Source: Chitinophaga niabensis
Lineage (GTDB): Bacteria > Bacteroidota > Bacteroidia > Chitinophagales > Chitinophagaceae
Assembly (NCBI GenBank): GCA_017849435.1
Contig: JAFIGY010000002.1
Span: 434,001 to 498,000 of the forward strand
Length of the DNA stretch: 64,000 nt
Reading direction: 5' to 3'
The notes beneath the pieces are model-generated. The model saw nothing but the letters and a program-made list of their open reading frames with translations. It made no database searches and had not been told where the DNA came from. Position 1 is the first letter of the stretch, and each line of letters begins with the position of its first letter. Made by a program: the position numbers and the translations under genes. This document shows positions 52,718-60,255 of the stretch, piece after piece.

Positions 52718-54127
52718 TCATTGTCCCAGTTGCTTCTGCATTTTATCCAGCTCGTGGATCGCGTTGATGATCTGCTGATCATATTTATTCTTGCCTTCCT
52801 GCAGCGTTTTGTAGCTGTAGGTGAACATTTCCTTTTGTGTGTTGATCATTCTGCGCAGCAGCTTATTATGCCGGCGGGAATCCTGCCCCAGAGACAGCTG
52901 ATCGATCTCGTCCATGATGCGGAGGTTCTCATCCATGTAATAAATACCAAAATTCTTCAGCCATTTTTCCCGGTCATCTTCCGCGCGGGTGGTGTATGCA
53001 CCGGCTGCGAGAATGAAATTTTCGTCCAGCCGCTCCAGCTTCCGGATATAAGTGTGCACGTCGCGGGGTAGCAGGAAGTAGATGGAAACAAGCAATGCGC
53101 TCATGAATGTAGCAGTCAGCGTCATGTTCTTCCGCAGGGACGTTGCTCCCGAGAGCCCCGGATACAGCAGCCATCCGAGCAATATGCCGGTTAGGAGGCC
53201 ACCTGTATGTGCTGCATGATCAAATCCGTCAACAAAGAACAAAGCGATGAGGCTGCTGCCGATGTAGATGCTGATGCTGGTTAGCAGGGCCTTACGCTCC
53301 ACGGGTTCTACGAGGGGGCGCAGCAGGAGGGAGAACAAGAGACCGAACAAACCGAAGATGGCGCCGGAGGCGCCGAGGGACGGCGTGATATCGTACCACC
53401 ATAAACTGGCAAGACCAGACGCCAGTGCACAAAGCAGATAGACGATGAGGAATCGCCATTTGCCCAGCAATGGTTCCAGGTACATCCCACAGATCATCAG
53501 GCCGTACATATTGAAGAAAAGATGGAAGACGTCTTTATGCAGGAAACAGGAGGTCAGCAGCCGCCAGGGCTGTCCGAACAGTGTGAGAGGCTTGAAGTTC
53601 TGGCCGGCTTCCTGCAGGAGCTGCTGGTCTACTGCCCACCATGAACTGGCAGGGAAAAGCAATTTGTTGGTGAGTATCAGGAAGAACAGTATGTTCAATC
53701 CGATGAGCAGCGGGGTGATGAAATATCCTTCTACAGGTTTGATCGCCTGGAGCAGATTTGCCGGGATGCGACGGGGTTCCAGGAGGTGCGTGGCTTCGGG
53801 TGTTGCGGGAGGGAATACTTCCGGAGCAACGGTGTCTATCATTTTCAGGAATCGACCGATGTTCTGGCGATTGCGCCAGCAATCAAAAAGCTGCGGGCCT
53901 GTGGACACACTCAGCAGGTGAAGCCCGTCTTCCCGCACCTGTACGCTTACCTGTTCGTTCCAGGAGCGAATGCTGAAACGGGTGAAAGCGATAATGGTAT
54001 CGGTTGTTACCCGGCTGATGTGCCAGCCCAGTTTTTCCATGGCGACCTTGCTAATAGCGATCTGTTCCGCGGCACTGCGGTTTTCAAGGATGTGGGTGGT
54101 GCCATATCGGGGAGGGAATCCGATCAT
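52718..54127 (-). CDS. Rhomboid protease with N- and C-terminal soluble domains
   Basis: 469 aa. An N-terminal soluble domain (about 1-130; beta-rich, IAFTRFSIRSWNEQVSVQVRE) precedes the rhomboid core (about 135-330): HKDVFHLFFN in TM2 (H197, N206), GASG with nucleophile Ser254 and DHAAHTGG with His307, so active. A C-terminal tail (about 355-469) is helical and charged. A rhomboid this long is unusual, suggesting the flanking domains choose substrates. The inverted repeat at 54141-54173 lies 13 bases before its start. Confidence 0.88.
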   Translation of the reverse strand: MIGFPPRYGTTHILENRSAAEQIAISKVAMEKLGWHISRVTTDTIIAFTRFSIRSWNEQVSVQVREDGLHLLSVSTGPQLFDCWRNRQNIGRFLKMIDTVAPEVFPPATPEATHLLEPRRIPANLLQAIKPVEGYFITPLLIGLNILFFLILTNKLLFPASSWWAVDQQLLQEAGQNFKPLTLFGQPWRLLTSCFLHKDVFHLFFNMYGLMICGMYLEPLLGKWRFLIVYLLCALASGLASLWWYDITPSLGASGAIFGLFGLLFSLLLRPLVEPVERKALLTSISIYIGSSLIALFFVDGFDHAAHTGGLLTGILLGWLLYPGLSGATSLRKNMTLTATFMSALLVSIYFLLPRDVHTYIRKLERLDENFILAAGAYTTRAEDDREKWLKNFGIYYMDENLRIMDEIDQLSLGQDSRRHNKLLRRMINTQKEMFTYSYKTLQEGKNKYDQQIINAIHELDKMQKQLGQ

Positions 54128-54140
54128 TGCGGAATAATAT

Positions 54141-54173
54141 GTGTAGAGACGCTCTTTCGATGCGTCTCTACAC
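54141..54173. repeat. Perfect 12-bp inverted repeat, REP-like
   Basis: GTGTAGAGACGC and GCGTCTCTACAC flank a nine-base centre. It lies between ricT and the rhomboid gene, 13 bases before the latter's ATG. Its GC-rich arms with no T tract do not look like a terminator, and GTAGAGACGC palindromes are known as dispersed repeats in some bacterial genomes; only one copy is visible in this window. Confidence 0.6.
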
Positions 54174-54198
54174 TGTATAATACGGTTTGATGCCCGTT

Positions 54199-55641
54199 TT
54201 ATTGTTTGGTATCCGGCTTCCGCGGCGGACGATTGCGGTGTTTGTGCTGTCCGCCACCCTGACCTCCGGGTTGCTGCGGCTTATTGCCGCCTTCCTTCGG
54301 TTCGCGCGGTTCCCGGGGTTTTTGCTCCTGTTTGGGAGGTCTTTGTTCCTGACGGGGGTGCTGCTCTCCACGGGGCTTTTGCTCCTGGCGCGGCTGCCGC
54401 TGTTCCGCGGGCTTTTGCTGCTGCTGCTTTTGCGGCTGATCCTTGGGTGGACGAGCCTGCTGCTGTTGCGGGCCTTTGGGTTTATCTTTCTGCTGTTGCT
54501 GTTCTTTGTGTTTTTCGCGGTTCTTCTGCTTGCGTTTCTGGGATGCTTTTTCCAGTGAACGAAGACTGATCTGTCCCACCACGTCGGCAAAACCGAGGTC
54601 CGCTTCCTTATTTGGTTTGGCGCTCACCACTTCCACTGCTTTCAGCTCTTCCGGTTTCACGCCCTGGCGATTCAGCTGCTTGATCTCTTTTACACGGGAA
54701 ATGGTCAGCGGATATTGCTTGCTGCTGTTGTCATAAGCATACCACATGAGGTTCTTGAAGATATCCCGTTTCTGGAGCGTAGCCTGACCGCTGGCGGTCT
54801 CTATCATATCGCAGTCATCCGGAAAATCTTTAAGGGCATCCAGGTAAGTATCCAGCTCATAGTTGAGGCAGCACTTGAGGCGGCCGCATTGGCCGGAGAG
54901 CTTGGCCTGGTTGATGGAAAGGTTCTGGTAACGGGCGGCGGTGGTGTTAACGGATTTGAAATCCGTGAGCCAGGTGGAGCAGCAAAGTTCGCGGCCGCAA
55001 CTGCCGATACCACCTACTTTCCCGGCTTCCTGCCGGGCGCCGATCTGACGCATTTCCACTTTTACACGGAATTCGGAAGCATACACCTTGATCAGTTCGC
55101 GGAAGTCCACACGATCGTCTGCAGTATAAAAGAAGGTAGCTTTCCGGCCGTCTGCCTGGATCTCCACTTCTGCGAGTTTCATTTCCAGGCCGAGGTTGCG
55201 TGCAATAGCCCTGGCTTTGATAAGGGCGTCGCGCTCCCGCTTCTTGTTGTCAGACATGCGGTTCAGGTCTTCCGTAGAGGCCCTGCGGAGAAGCTTTTTT
55301 ACTTCGGGGGTATCTTCCACCCGCCGTTTCTTCATCTGCAACTTAACGAGTTCACCCGTAAGGTTGACCATACCCACGTCAAAACCGCTGACCCCCTCCA
55401 CGGCCACCATCTCGCCTTTTTCAAAGACCTGTTTGGTGGAGTTCCGGAAGAAATCCTTGCGACTCCCGTTATTAAAACTTACTTCTATAATGTCAAATGG
55501 TGCTAAACTATCACTCAAGGGAATATTGGACAGCCAATCAAACACATTCAGTCTGTTACATCCGCCACTGCTGCAACCTCCATTACTCTTGCATCCCGCC
55601 GGCTTCCCTTCCGCACCTGTACCACATCCGGCACAAGCCAT
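54199..55641 (-). CDS. PSP1-domain protein (RicT/YaaT-like) with a long basic Gln/Pro tail
   Basis: 480 aa. The Cys-rich N terminus (CAGCGTG, CKSNGGC, SSGGC) precedes the PSP1 core (about 45-310) with GGIGSCGRELCCSTWLTDF and QCGRLKCCLNYELDTYLDAL, the RicT signature with two Cys pairs; Bacillus RicT belongs to an Fe-S-bearing complex that affects RNase Y and competence. From about 345 to 480 the protein is low-complexity, rich in Gln, Lys, Pro and Arg, probably disordered and RNA-binding (inference). Its promoter element is at 55746; leader about 100 nt. Confidence 0.85.
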   Translation of the reverse strand: MACAGCGTGAEGKPAGCKSNGGCSSGGCNRLNVFDWLSNIPLSDSLAPFDIIEVSFNNGSRKDFFRNSTKQVFEKGEMVAVEGVSGFDVGMVNLTGELVKLQMKKRRVEDTPEVKKLLRRASTEDLNRMSDNKKRERDALIKARAIARNLGLEMKLAEVEIQADGRKATFFYTADDRVDFRELIKVYASEFRVKVEMRQIGARQEAGKVGGIGSCGRELCCSTWLTDFKSVNTTAARYQNLSINQAKLSGQCGRLKCCLNYELDTYLDALKDFPDDCDMIETASGQATLQKRDIFKNLMWYAYDNSSKQYPLTISRVKEIKQLNRQGVKPEELKAVEVVSAKPNKEADLGFADVVGQISLRSLEKASQKRKQKNREKHKEQQQQKDKPKGPQQQQARPPKDQPQKQQQQKPAEQRQPRQEQKPRGEQHPRQEQRPPKQEQKPREPREPKEGGNKPQQPGGQGGGQHKHRNRPPRKPDTKQ

Positions 55642-55745
55642 ATTATTCGGTTTATTTATTTAATAAAAAATTTATTCCTGCATTCCCAGGTCACTAAAAG
55701 TACATATTTACTTTCAGAATCAAAAGACGCATAGGGAAATAAGGC

Positions 55746-55753
55746 ACAAAGGT
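55746..55753 (-). promoter_or_regulatory. -7 promoter element upstream of the ricT-like gene
   Basis: Minus-strand TACCTTTG, perfect match. It would give a leader of about 100 nt, longer than usual here; no structured RNA motif is recognised in it. Confidence 0.4.
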
Positions 55754-55771
55754 ACAATAAATTGTTGACAG

Positions 55772-56908
55772 CTATACAGGCAGGGGTCTTCCTTTGAAAA
55801 TGTATTGCATTCGTATGGAAAGCGCGTGGAAAAGGATTTTTCCGTTAGCATTGCGTTCTATGTGATAACAGGCATTGTCCAGCTCCTCCATGATCTGCTG
55901 CATTTGCTCCAGGTTGGCCAGTTTTTTCAATTTTTCCGCAAAATCCACCTCTTCTTCCGAAAATGCCAGCAGGCTCCTGTCCATATACTGAAGGCGCAGG
56001 CTGTGTTCCAGCACATTGATGAAATAGCGGAGGAACTGCTTCTGGTTCTCCCGTCCCATTTTGGCGCTGGCCATATGATCCACCCATTCCTGCAAACCGG
56101 CCCTGTTTTGCATGAAAATAGCGTTGAGCCAGTTGCGCAACAGTTCATGATAATCGTTATCCGTATGCTGCAATAACTGCAATGCTTCCCGGTAATTGCC
56201 GGCGGCGATGGTGGCGATCTGTCGGGCCCGTTGTTCCGTAGCGCCGTTCCGCTTTACCAGGGCCCTGATGATCTCATCCTTGTGCAACGGGTTGATCTTG
56301 ATCAGCTGGGTGCGGGAGAGGATCGTAGCCAATATCTGTTCCTGGTTCTCAGCCACGAGTATGAAGACGGTATTGGCCGGCGGCTCCTCGATCAGTTTGA
56401 GAAGGCGGTTCCCCTCATTGCCGAGGTATTCCGGCATCCACATAAAAAGGATCTTGTAGGGACTTTCGAAGCTTTTGAGATTGAGTTTGCGGATGATATC
56501 CTGGCATTCATGGGCTGTAATATTCCCCTGCTTGTTCTCTGCACCGATGAACTGCAACCAGTCGTACACGTTACCATAAGGTTGCTGCGCCACAAATTCC
56601 CGCCATTCCGCAATATAATCCGTGCTGAGCGGTTTGTCTCCCGGTTTCCGGGGAATCACGGGATAAGAGAAATGTATATCCGGATGAATATATTGCGCCG
56701 CTTTTTTGCAGGCCGCACATTGGCCACAGGCATCCTGTTCCTGCCGGTTCTCGCAAACAAGGTATTGTGCAAAAGCCAGACCGGCCGGCAATCCACCTGC
56801 CCCTTCCGGCGCCAGCATGAGCATGGCGTGGCTGAGGCGGTTATGGTTGACGGCGTGCAGCAGCTGTTGCCGGGCAGCATCCTGCCCTATGATCTCAGAA
56901 AAATACAT
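55772..56908 (-). CDS. holB: DNA polymerase III subunit delta-prime
   Basis: 378-aa clamp-loader subunit. It begins MYFSEIIGQDAARQQLL and has a degenerate Walker A (APEGAGGLPAG in place of GxxGxGKT), typical of the non-ATPase delta-prime of Bacteroidota, the zinc-knuckle CGQCAAC, the Walker-B-like KLIEEPPANTVFILVAE and the SRTQLIKI sensor region. Works with DnaX and HolA to load the beta clamp. It starts 20 bases after the lipoprotein stop, so last gene of gpx-lipoprotein-holB. Confidence 0.92.
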   Translation of the reverse strand: MYFSEIIGQDAARQQLLHAVNHNRLSHAMLMLAPEGAGGLPAGLAFAQYLVCENRQEQDACGQCAACKKAAQYIHPDIHFSYPVIPRKPGDKPLSTDYIAEWREFVAQQPYGNVYDWLQFIGAENKQGNITAHECQDIIRKLNLKSFESPYKILFMWMPEYLGNEGNRLLKLIEEPPANTVFILVAENQEQILATILSRTQLIKINPLHKDEIIRALVKRNGATEQRARQIATIAAGNYREALQLLQHTDNDYHELLRNWLNAIFMQNRAGLQEWVDHMASAKMGRENQKQFLRYFINVLEHSLRLQYMDRSLLAFSEEEVDFAEKLKKLANLEQMQQIMEELDNACYHIERNANGKILFHALSIRMQYIFKGRPLPV

Positions 56909-56928
56909 GGGCGTAAAAATACTGCTTA

Positions 56929-57468
56929 TTACGGTAAGGAAAGAAAACAGGCTTTACTGAAACTGCCTTCGATCTTCAACGCCGGGGAAATGGTCTGCAG
57001 ATAATAGCGGCCGGAAACAGTATGGGCATTACGGTCTACTTCCGTGAGTGTTACAGCGGAGGAGTCTGTGATATAAATGTTGAAGGCTTGTCCGTTCTTA
57101 ATGCCGAAAAGTACCCGCCCGGTGGTATCGCTGCCTGCTTTGCGGGCGTAGCTGTAGGTTTTCAGCCCCAGGCTGTCGCTCTGCAATTGAGCGGCATTAC
57201 GATAGACACCGTCCGCAATGTTCATTACAATTTTTACAGAATCCGAATATGCCTCCAGGCTGAGCAATTTGATGCTGCCGGTGGAGTTTCCGGTGCGCAG
57301 GAGCGTGGAGCTGAATAATCTCAGGGGGATGGTTTCCTGGCCACCGGCGGGCCGAACCTCCACTTTGGCGTTATCACAGTTGGGAGATGGCAGTGTATCA
57401 TTGGTGCAGGCGGACAATAGCAAGGCACCGCCCGCCACCGCGAGTTTTTTCAGTAGATGTTTGGTCAT
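56929..57468 (-). CDS. Putative lipoprotein of unknown function
   Basis: 179 aa. MTKHLLKKLAVAGGALLLSAC is a clear lipoprotein signal (Cys21). The rest is beta-rich with a repeated Ser/Asp pattern (GSIKLLSLEAYSDSVKIVMN, GRVLFGIKNGQAFNIYITD) and ends AL-KIEGSFS; resembles small calycin-like or DUF6252-type Bacteroidota lipoproteins, but not firmly. Start at the ATG at 57468, seven bases after the gpx stop; an ATG at 57495 would overlap gpx. Function unknown. Confidence 0.75.
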   Translation of the reverse strand: MTKHLLKKLAVAGGALLLSACTNDTLPSPNCDNAKVEVRPAGGQETIPLRLFSSTLLRTGNSTGSIKLLSLEAYSDSVKIVMNIADGVYRNAAQLQSDSLGLKTYSYARKAGSDTTGRVLFGIKNGQAFNIYITDSSAVTLTEVDRNAHTVSGRYYLQTISPALKIEGSFSKACFLSLP

Positions 57469-57475
57469 GTATGCT

Positions 57476-58000
57476 TTATTTTTCAATAGCCGCAATCACT
57501 TCCGGCGAAGTGGGCGATGTTTTGGGCTTGAATACAGCCACCAGTTCGCCTTTTTCATTGATCAGGTATTTCTGGAAATTCCAGGTCACTTCTTCCGGCT
57601 CCAGCTGTTTGCGCTTGCTTTCTGCAATCAGCCACTGGTAAAGCGGGTGTATGTCGTCTCCTTTTACAGATATCTTGGCTGCCATGGGGAAAGTAACGGC
57701 ATACTGTTTTGTACAGAAGGCTTTGATCTCCTCATTCGATCCGGGCTCTTGTCCGCCAAAGTTGTTGGCGGGGAAACCAATGATCACCAGCTTACCCTTG
57801 TACTGCTTGTACAGCTTTTCCAGGTCTGCATACTGTGGTGTGTTCCCGCACATGGAAGCGGTGTTGACGATGAGTATTTTTTTGCCTTTGTATTTAGAGA
57901 GGTCGATCTTTCCGCCCTCCAGCGCATCTACCTTGAAATCGTAAATTCCGCTTCCGAAAATGATGGAAGTGAAAAAAGAGAAGAGCATTAACTTGAACAT
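57476..58000 (-). CDS. Glutathione peroxidase family thiol peroxidase, exported
   Basis: 174 aa. A hydrophobic N terminus (about 1-17) suggests export. The peroxidatic cysteine Cys51 lies in NTASMCGNTPQ, with GFPANNFGGQEPGSNEEI (catalytic Gln) and WNFQKYLI (catalytic Trp and Asn). No selenocysteine; as in most bacteria the real reductant is probably thioredoxin, with Cys95 in IKAFCTKQYAV as the likely resolving residue. First gene of the gpx-lipoprotein-holB run, 97 bases after recR. Confidence 0.93.
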   Translation of the reverse strand: MFKLMLFSFFTSIIFGSGIYDFKVDALEGGKIDLSKYKGKKILIVNTASMCGNTPQYADLEKLYKQYKGKLVIIGFPANNFGGQEPGSNEEIKAFCTKQYAVTFPMAAKISVKGDDIHPLYQWLIAESKRKQLEPEEVTWNFQKYLINEKGELVAVFKPKTSPTSPEVIAAIEK

Positions 58001-58097
58001 AACCGATTTTTTAAGGTGTTATTGGGGGATATGATAAGTCTTTGACAGGCATAAAATTAAACAACCCGGGCAGAAAATCAATATTATCCTATAATTA

Positions 58098-58727
58098 TCA
58101 GAATGGTTTGCCCTGCTGCAGATAGTTATCCAGCGGCAGGCGGTTGGCAAGCGAACGGGCCAGCGTCATTTCATCCGCGTATTCCAGTTCTCCGCCGAAT
58201 GCGATCCCCCGGGCGATGGTGGTGATCTTCACCGGGGACTCCCGCAGCTTTTTCGAAAGGTAGTAAATGGTGGTATCGCCTTCAATAGTGGGACTCAACG
58301 CCATGATCACCTCTTCAATGCCCTGCTGCTGCACTCTTTCCACCAGCGAGTGAATATGCAGCTGTTCCGGACCAATGCCGTCGATCGGGGAAATAATGCC
58401 GCCGAGTACATGATAAACACCGTTGAACTGCTGCGTGTTCTCGATGGCGATCACATCCCGGATGTTTTCTACCACACATACTACGTTGGAATGTCGCGCG
58501 GGGTTGGCGCAGATGCTGCAAATATCTTCGTCGGACACATTATGGCAATGCTTGCAGAATTTTATTTGCCGGCGCATGCGGGCGATGGTTTCGGAAAACA
58601 ACTCCACCTGGGCCGTATCCTGTTTCAACAGGTACAGCACCAGTCGCAGGGCCGTTTTTTTACCCACTCCCGGCAGCCTGGAAAATTCGTTAACAGCATT
58701 TTCAATCAATGCAGAAGAGAAGATCAT
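58098..58727 (-). CDS. recR: Recombination protein RecR
   Basis: 209 aa; part of RecFOR, helps load RecA on gapped DNA. Helix-hairpin-helix LPGVGKKTA (19-27), the zinc finger CKHCHNVSDEDICSIC, the Toprim domain VCVVENIRDVIAIENTQQF with VLGGIISPIDGIGPEQL, and the C-terminal MTLARSLANR. Length typical. The -7 element ends four bases before the ATG, predicting a leader of about one base. Confidence 0.97.
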   Translation of the reverse strand: MIFSSALIENAVNEFSRLPGVGKKTALRLVLYLLKQDTAQVELFSETIARMRRQIKFCKHCHNVSDEDICSICANPARHSNVVCVVENIRDVIAIENTQQFNGVYHVLGGIISPIDGIGPEQLHIHSLVERVQQQGIEEVIMALSPTIEGDTTIYYLSKKLRESPVKITTIARGIAFGGELEYADEMTLARSLANRLPLDNYLQQGKPF

Positions 58728-58731
58728 GTGG

Positions 58732-58739
58732 CAAAATTA
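58732..58739 (-). promoter_or_regulatory. -7 promoter element of recR
   Basis: Minus-strand TAATTTTG followed by CCAC and then the ATG. A transcript starting about 4 bases after the motif would be essentially leaderless. Confidence 0.5.
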
Positions 58740-58753
58740 CGGATAATGGACGG

Positions 58754-60205
58754 CTAAAGCTTCACAGTGGTGGGCACCGTCCAGTTCTTTTTGATGTTGA
58801 TGGTCTCCTTGTAGGAGAATACCCTTTCCGGCTGCTTCTTCGGTTTGCCGTAATAAACGCCTGTATCCCAGATGCCGTTCCTGTTTTCATCCACCAGTAT
58901 CCTGATCTCGTACTCTCCCGGCTGTATGAGTCCCCGCTCCCAGGCCCCGTTGACGAGCACACCGGAGTATTTGACCTCCTTGTTGGATACCAGCTGCGCT
59001 ACAAACTGGTAAGCGGACGTATCCTCCGGCAGAACGTTCCGTGCACTGTCGCCTATGTGCAGCGTGATTTTAACGATGCCATAGTCATCGATACCTTTGG
59101 CGGAAAAGCGGACAGTATCTGACTTTGCTGTTTCCAATCCGGATGTATCTGTGGCAAAGCCCTTCGGCAGAATGAGCTCGTAAGGCTTACCGGGCTTCCA
59201 GTTGTAGACCAGTTTGAATTTCGTGGCAGTGGTATCCGCCCTGTGCAGGGAGAATTGAACGGGCTTATGCAAAGTATCTTCCAGCAGTTGCATCCTGGAG
59301 GAATCGAGCTTTTTGATCGGGAAATTGAACGTGAGGGTGAGGGAATCACCCAGTTCCTGTTTACCGCCGCCCACATCCGTTCCCGTAACGAGTTTGGGCT
59401 TTTTAGCCTGCTTGGGTGGCGGCGTTGGCTCTGCCGGCTGTACTTCTTTTTCCTCGGCTTTAGCGGTGTCTTTTTCCCTGAAAAGTCCCAGGTTGATGCC
59501 ACTGATATTCTTCGTGAGGTGAATAGCGCTATCGGCAAAAGCGATGTATTCGGTATGCTGGGTGTATTGAAAATCCCGGTCTTCTTCCTTGAGCGCAAAG
59601 ATGCGGTAAGTACCGGGTTTCAGATTTTTAAAACGGTAAGAGCCGTCTCCTTTTGTTTTGGAGAGGTAGAGCGGCTTTTCTTTGGACACGGCGGAATCCG
59701 TCATGTTGGAGTATAACATCACGGCCACGTTACTATCCGGCTTGCCGGTTTCGGCCATGATCAGCTTCCCGGTGATCTGCAGGGAATCCAGGTAGTTACC
59801 GGTGGACACCACATACTGAAAGTCTTCTATGGGATTCCGTTCATTTACGTCTTTCACGGCATCGCCGAAATTGAACGTATAGGTGGTGTTGGGCTGGAGC
59901 GTATCCTTGATGATCAGGGTAACGGTGCGGAGCTTGGCGGTAACAGTGGGTGTACGTTTGAGCGTAGGGGATACGATCATCTTTTCGATCACGTTATCCA
60001 GTTCTACGAATTCGTTAAAATAAAAGGTGACGCGCTGGCTGTTAAAGTGGAGGGACGAGTCATGCGGGGATACGTAAACGAGCCGCGGAGGAATAGTGTC
60101 CCTGGCGCCTCCGCCCGGTGGCACAATGTTAGCACATTGCGTTAAAACGCTGCACAAAACCAATGTGATCAGTGAGCCGATCCAGCCCCGCAAATTCTGA
60201 TTCAT
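58754..60205 (-). CDS. Ig-like domain lipoprotein (Big_5-type)
   Basis: 483 aa. Signal peptide with Cys24 (SVLTQC), followed by ANIVPPGGGARDTIPPRLVYVSP, the start typical of Bacteroidota Big_5 lipoproteins. The first Ig-like domain covers about 38-150 (VTFYFNEFVELDNV, TTYTFNFGDAVKDVNE), a carboxypeptidase-regulatory-like beta domain about 150-235 (DGSYRFKNLKPGTYRIFALKEEDRDFQY), a Pro/Lys linker and further beta segments to the end. Probably a surface-attached protein; no catalytic residues seen. Own promoter at 60234. Confidence 0.85.
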   Translation of the reverse strand: MNQNLRGWIGSLITLVLCSVLTQCANIVPPGGGARDTIPPRLVYVSPHDSSLHFNSQRVTFYFNEFVELDNVIEKMIVSPTLKRTPTVTAKLRTVTLIIKDTLQPNTTYTFNFGDAVKDVNERNPIEDFQYVVSTGNYLDSLQITGKLIMAETGKPDSNVAVMLYSNMTDSAVSKEKPLYLSKTKGDGSYRFKNLKPGTYRIFALKEEDRDFQYTQHTEYIAFADSAIHLTKNISGINLGLFREKDTAKAEEKEVQPAEPTPPPKQAKKPKLVTGTDVGGGKQELGDSLTLTFNFPIKKLDSSRMQLLEDTLHKPVQFSLHRADTTATKFKLVYNWKPGKPYELILPKGFATDTSGLETAKSDTVRFSAKGIDDYGIVKITLHIGDSARNVLPEDTSAYQFVAQLVSNKEVKYSGVLVNGAWERGLIQPGEYEIRILVDENRNGIWDTGVYYGKPKKQPERVFSYKETINIKKNWTVPTTVKL

Positions 60206-60233
60206 GTTCCTTGCCTCTGAATTAAATGATTTG

Positions 60234-60241
60234 CAAACTTA
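60234..60241 (-). promoter_or_regulatory. -7 promoter element of the Ig-like lipoprotein gene
   Basis: Minus-strand TAAGTTTG, perfect match; predicted leader about 25 nt. Confidence 0.5.
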
Positions 60242-60255
60242 CTCTTTGTTGGCCA

